Part shown: one piece after another, positions 61,477 through 64,000 of the stretch
Position numbering within the stretch: the stretch's first letter is position 1
Layout: every line of letters starts with the position of its first letter
Source of the DNA: Dorea_A sp016295505
GTDB lineage: Bacteria; Bacillota; Clostridia; Lachnospirales; Lachnospiraceae
DNA: 64,000 bases
Reading direction: 5' to 3'
NCBI RefSeq assembly: GCF_039832105.1
Contig: NZ_JBDOHS010000005.1
Span: 124,001 to 188,000 of the forward strand
The notes under the pieces: generated by a model
Databases searched by the model: none
Seen by the model: only the letters and a program-made list of their open reading frames with translations
What the model was told of the DNA's origin: nothing
Program-made: the position numbers and the translations under genes

Positions 61477-61533
61477 GTTACATACCTCCTTCACGCAAAA
61501 GGTGTTTTCCTTATCTTTTTCCGGATATCTGCG

Positions 61534-61562
61534 AAAAAAAACCCTAAGCTGAATGCTTAGGG
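61534..61562 (-). terminator. T-box terminator hairpin
   Basis: On the minus strand CCCTAAGC and GCTTAGGG pair around ATTCA, followed by eight T residues. It lies just after the T-box sequence. Confidence 0.93.
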
Positions 61563-61845
61563 CGAATGTTCCATCCGTGTTACCACCTAAATTCAGAGAA
61601 ATGCTTCTCTGCTCTCTGCCAGTACGGGAAATTCCTGCTTCTGCTTCCTCTCCGATACTGCTCCCCTTTAACGCCGGGACTGCGTTGAAGTCTACTCGGA
61701 TCCGGCAATGCCGTCCCTTTCGGTTCACTGCTCGAAGGCTACTTCCACAAGTCTTTCACGAAGATTCTCACCACACATCTTCTCTCTTTGCTTCCGGAAC
61801 TTATGTACTCCTCCTCGTCGTAGCATTTTTCTGAATAATTATTTT
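61534..61845 (-). promoter_or_regulatory. T-box leader of ilvBN
   Basis: On the minus strand the leader has a stem I region (GAGGAGGAGTACA; GGTGAGAATCTTC), a candidate specifier loop around GGAAGTAGCC, then the T-box AGGTGGTAACACGG and the terminator at 61534-61562. Uncharged tRNA binding would switch terminator to antiterminator and raise ilvBN expression. The codon GTA (Val) is my reading of the specifier, at lower confidence than the T-box itself. Confidence 0.92.
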
Positions 61846-61847
61846 TC

Positions 61848-61877
61848 ATTATATCGACAATATGCATAAATTGTCAA
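61848..61877 (-). promoter_or_regulatory. Promoter of the ilvBN T-box leader
   Basis: On the minus strand TTGACA (61872-61877) and TATAAT (61848-61853), both perfect consensus, are separated by 18 bases. The stretch from here to glgC (61878-62073) is AT-rich with no gene; the glgC promoter should lie there but could not be fixed. Confidence 0.9.
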
Positions 61878-62073
61878 CCGTTTTTCTTTTACAATTGTTG
61901 ATCTATTTTATGAACTTTCTAATACATTTATAACATTTTTCTCCAGAGCAAACGAATACTCTGTATTTTTTATGAAATTTTTCATTTTCTTGCATTTTTT
62001 ACATCAAAAGCTATGGAATATTTTCACAAAAAATTATACAATATAGATACTAGAAGTTAAGGGAGGATTTATC

Positions 62074-63213
62074 ATGAAACACAACAGTATGTTAGCGATG
62101 ATATTAGCCGGTGGTAGAGGCTCACGTCTTCACGAACTGACAAATAAAGTTGCAAAACCAGCCGTTTCCTATGGCGGCAAATACCGTATTATTGATTTCC
62201 CACTCAGCAACTGTGCCAACAGTGGAATTGATGTAGTCGGTGTATTGACACAATATGAATCTATTCTTTTGAACAGTTATGTTGCTGCCGGAAGGCGCTG
62301 GGGACTTGATGCCAAAGACAGCGGTGTATTTGTTCTGCCGCCTCGTGAGAAAGCAGATGTCAATCTGGATGTTTACCGTGGAACTGCAGATGCCATCTCT
62401 CAGAATATTGATTTCATCGACACTTATTCTCCGGAATATATCCTGGTTCTTTCCGGAGACCACATCTACAAGATGGACTACGATAAGATGCTGAAAGAGC
62501 ACAAAGCACAGAATGCGGATGCAACAATCGCTGTAATCGAAGTTCCTATGAAAGAAGCCAGCCGTTTTGGAATCATGAACACCGATGAAGCCGGACAGAT
62601 CGTAGAATTTGAAGAAAAGCCGGAGCATCCGAAGAGCAATCTTGCTTCTATGGGTATCTACATATTCAACTGGAAGCTTCTGCGCAAGATGCTGGTTGCC
62701 GACATGAAGAATCCGGATTCCAACCACGATTTCGGAAAAGACATTATTCCTGCTCTTCTGAATGACGGAAGAAAACTGTATGCATACAAGTTCAAGGGAT
62801 ACTGGAAAGATGTCGGAACCATCGATTCTCTCTGGGAAGCAAACATGGATCTTCTCGGAAAGAACAATGAACTCGATCTGCATGATTCTTCCTGGAAGAT
62901 CTATACGGAAGATGTAACCTGTCTTCCTCAGTATGTCGGACCAAATGCAAAGATTGACCGTGCATTCATTACACAGGGATGTGTTCTTGACGGAGAGGTA
63001 AAGAATTCCGTATTGTTCACCGGCGCAAAGGTTGGAAAAGACGCTAAGATCATCGACAGCGTCCTGATGCCGGGTGTTGTCGTAGAAGACGGTGCTGTTG
63101 TAACCCGGGCTCTGGTTGCGGATAATGTAAAGATTGGGGCAGGTGCCGTAGTCGGAAGTGCAGACAGTGAACATATTGAACTGGTTTCCAAACGTGTAAA
63201 GGGGGTAGAATAA
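62074..63213 (+). CDS. glgC: Glucose-1-phosphate adenylyltransferase
   Basis: This 379-residue enzyme makes ADP-glucose for glycogen. The nucleotide-binding loop is MILAGGRGSRLHELT, with KPAVSYGGKYRIIDFPLSN next, the catalytic aspartate in LSGDHIYKMDY, and a left-handed beta-helix in the last 90 residues. GGGAGGA precedes the ATG. It is followed by glgD 1 base after the stop, so the two subunits are coexpressed. Confidence 0.97.
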   Translation: MKHNSMLAMILAGGRGSRLHELTNKVAKPAVSYGGKYRIIDFPLSNCANSGIDVVGVLTQYESILLNSYVAAGRRWGLDAKDSGVFVLPPREKADVNLDVYRGTADAISQNIDFIDTYSPEYILVLSGDHIYKMDYDKMLKEHKAQNADATIAVIEVPMKEASRFGIMNTDEAGQIVEFEEKPEHPKSNLASMGIYIFNWKLLRKMLVADMKNPDSNHDFGKDIIPALLNDGRKLYAYKFKGYWKDVGTIDSLWEANMDLLGKNNELDLHDSSWKIYTEDVTCLPQYVGPNAKIDRAFITQGCVLDGEVKNSVLFTGAKVGKDAKIIDSVLMPGVVVEDGAVVTRALVADNVKIGAGAVVGSADSEHIELVSKRVKGVE

Positions 63214-63214
63214 T

Positions 63215-64000
63215 ATGGCAAAAGCATTCGGAATTGTTAGTTTCGCCGGAAATCATGTACAGGTGGAAGGAATGCAGGAATACCGTCCGGTAGGAGCCTT
63301 CTCCTTCCTGGGACGTTATCGTGTCATTGACTTCCCGATCTCCAATATGAGTAACAGTGGAATTGACCACATTCAGGTCTATATCAGAAGAAAACCGCAG
63401 TCTCTGACTGCTCATGTCGGCAGCGGACGCCACTACAACATTAACTCCAAGAGCGGAAGTATCCGGATTCTGTATTCTGATCTCGGAATGAACTTAAGTA
63501 TCTATAATAACGATATCGCCGCTTACATCGAAAATATGGAATATATCGAGAAAGAACGCAGTCCGTATGTAGTCATTGCACCAAGCTATATGATCTACAC
63601 CGCTGATTATAATAAGCTGCTTCAGGCTCATATCGATTCCGAAGCAGATATCACATTATTATACCATTCCGTTGATAATGCAAAAGAATCCTTTATCAAC
63701 TGTAATACTCTGAATCTGAATCGCCAGAAAGGTGTATTGTCCATCGAATCCAATCATGGAAATGCAAAAAATAAAAACATCTTCATGGATACCTATGTTA
63801 TGAAGAAAGAATTATTTATCGATCTGATCTACAAAGCAAAAAAGACATCTTCTGCCTTTACTTTTGCAGATATCGTCAGTGCATCCTGTGAAGATCTGGA
63901 TATCCGCGGTATTTCCCACAGAGGATATTTTGCAGCGATTCCGGATTTCAAGAGCTACTATGATGCCAACCTTTCACTGATCGATTTCAAAGCAGCTCAG
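63215..64000 (+). CDS. glgD: Glycogen biosynthesis protein GlgD, cut by the window edge
   Basis: The first 262 codons of a GlgC-like protein are open to the right edge. The N terminus reads GIVSFAGNHVQVEGMQEYRP, where the usual catalytic loop of GlgC is degenerate, as in GlgD. Then YRVIDFPISNMSNSGIDHIQ and VVIAPSYMIYTADY align with the GlgC core. GlgD is the non-catalytic partner of GlgC in clostridia. The ATG at 63215 is placed by GGGGGT upstream and the overlap-like spacing to glgC. Confidence 0.93.
   Translation, partial: MAKAFGIVSFAGNHVQVEGMQEYRPVGAFSFLGRYRVIDFPISNMSNSGIDHIQVYIRRKPQSLTAHVGSGRHYNINSKSGSIRILYSDLGMNLSIYNNDIAAYIENMEYIEKERSPYVVIAPSYMIYTADYNKLLQAHIDSEADITLLYHSVDNAKESFINCNTLNLNRQKGVLSIESNHGNAKNKNIFMDTYVMKKELFIDLIYKAKKTSSAFTFADIVSASCEDLDIRGISHRGYFAAIPDFKSYYDANLSLIDFKAAQ

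Noticed and set aside
62122..63174. 350-codon open frame on the minus strand opposite glgC
   Set aside because: It is fully antisense to a clear glgC, shows no protein-like motifs and lacks a ribosome site; it arises from glgC codon bias.
1..64000. Prophage, integrative element or intact insertion sequence
   Set aside because: No integrase, transposase, phage structural gene, or att-like repeat beside the tRNA was recognised.

Overview
The window looks like the chromosome of an anaerobic, low-to-moderate-GC Firmicute, most likely a member of the Lachnospiraceae (Clostridia). Support: strong AGGAGG ribosome sites and TTGACA/TATAAT promoters; a CIRCE-hrcA-grpE-dnaK-dnaJ heat-shock operon; a glgC/glgD pair; a flavin reductase-rubredoxin fusion; a fused chorismate mutase-shikimate kinase; a CBS-domain manganese pyrophosphatase; a DUF5688-type protein; cobalamin and T-box riboswitches. 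Genus assignment is inference. No rRNA, CRISPR array, prophage or intact insertion sequence was seen. One tRNA (Arg, CCG) is present.

Layout. (1) 1-9.95 kb, all on the minus strand, is the most unusual block: a gene cut by the left edge, a CobW-type GTPase, two Zn-type methyltransferases of the uroporphyrinogen decarboxylase (UroD/MtaA/CmuA) superfamily, one behind a B12 riboswitch, an AEC permease, a MetNIQ methionine-type ABC importer, a YjiM-like double-cubane 2-hydroxyacyl-CoA-dehydratase-like reductase, and a PucR/CdaR-type regulator. A 19-bp palindrome stands before metN and, slightly degenerate, before the YjiM gene, suggesting one regulon. (2) 10-13.4 kb: MATE exporter, Mrp/NBP35 Fe-S carrier, RidA, then about 560 bp of unassigned DNA. 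(3) 13.4-20.7 kb: glycogen debranching enzyme beside a NarL-type two-component system, divergent from a three-gene ABC exporter with a palindromic operator between them. (4) 20.7-27.1 kb: glyA and the hrcA operon. (5) 27.1-27.7 kb: a repeat-rich intergenic stretch. (6) 27.8-41 kb: housekeeping genes (rarA, tcdA, polysaccharide deacetylase, MATE, flavin reductase, Mn-pyrophosphatase, two-domain S1 protein, AIM24, C_GCAxxG_C_C protein, nadE, hslO, a methyltransferase). (7) 41-46 kb: secreted glycine-heptad repeat protein plus MMPL transporter, divergent from a TetR regulator with symmetrical overlapping promoters and operators. (8) 46-57.9 kb: YbjQ/MerR pair, alanyl-tRNA editing protein behind argS, flavin reductase-rubredoxin, azlCD, a tRNA, efp, yqeG, chorismate mutase-shikimate kinase, and a GntR-controlled ABC transporter. 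(9) 58-64 kb: ilvE, ilvBN under a T-box, then glgC and glgD (cut by the right edge).

How the parts connect. The branched-chain amino acid genes (ilvE, ilvBN) and the azlCD exporter form one metabolic theme. GlgX, glgC and glgD belong to glycogen metabolism at two separate sites. The stress theme comprises hrcA-grpE-dnaK-dnaJ, hslO and rarA. The left block is interpreted as a corrinoid-linked methyl-transfer locus with its own importer and redox protein. Its substrate cannot be read from the sequence and its corrinoid protein is not in the window.
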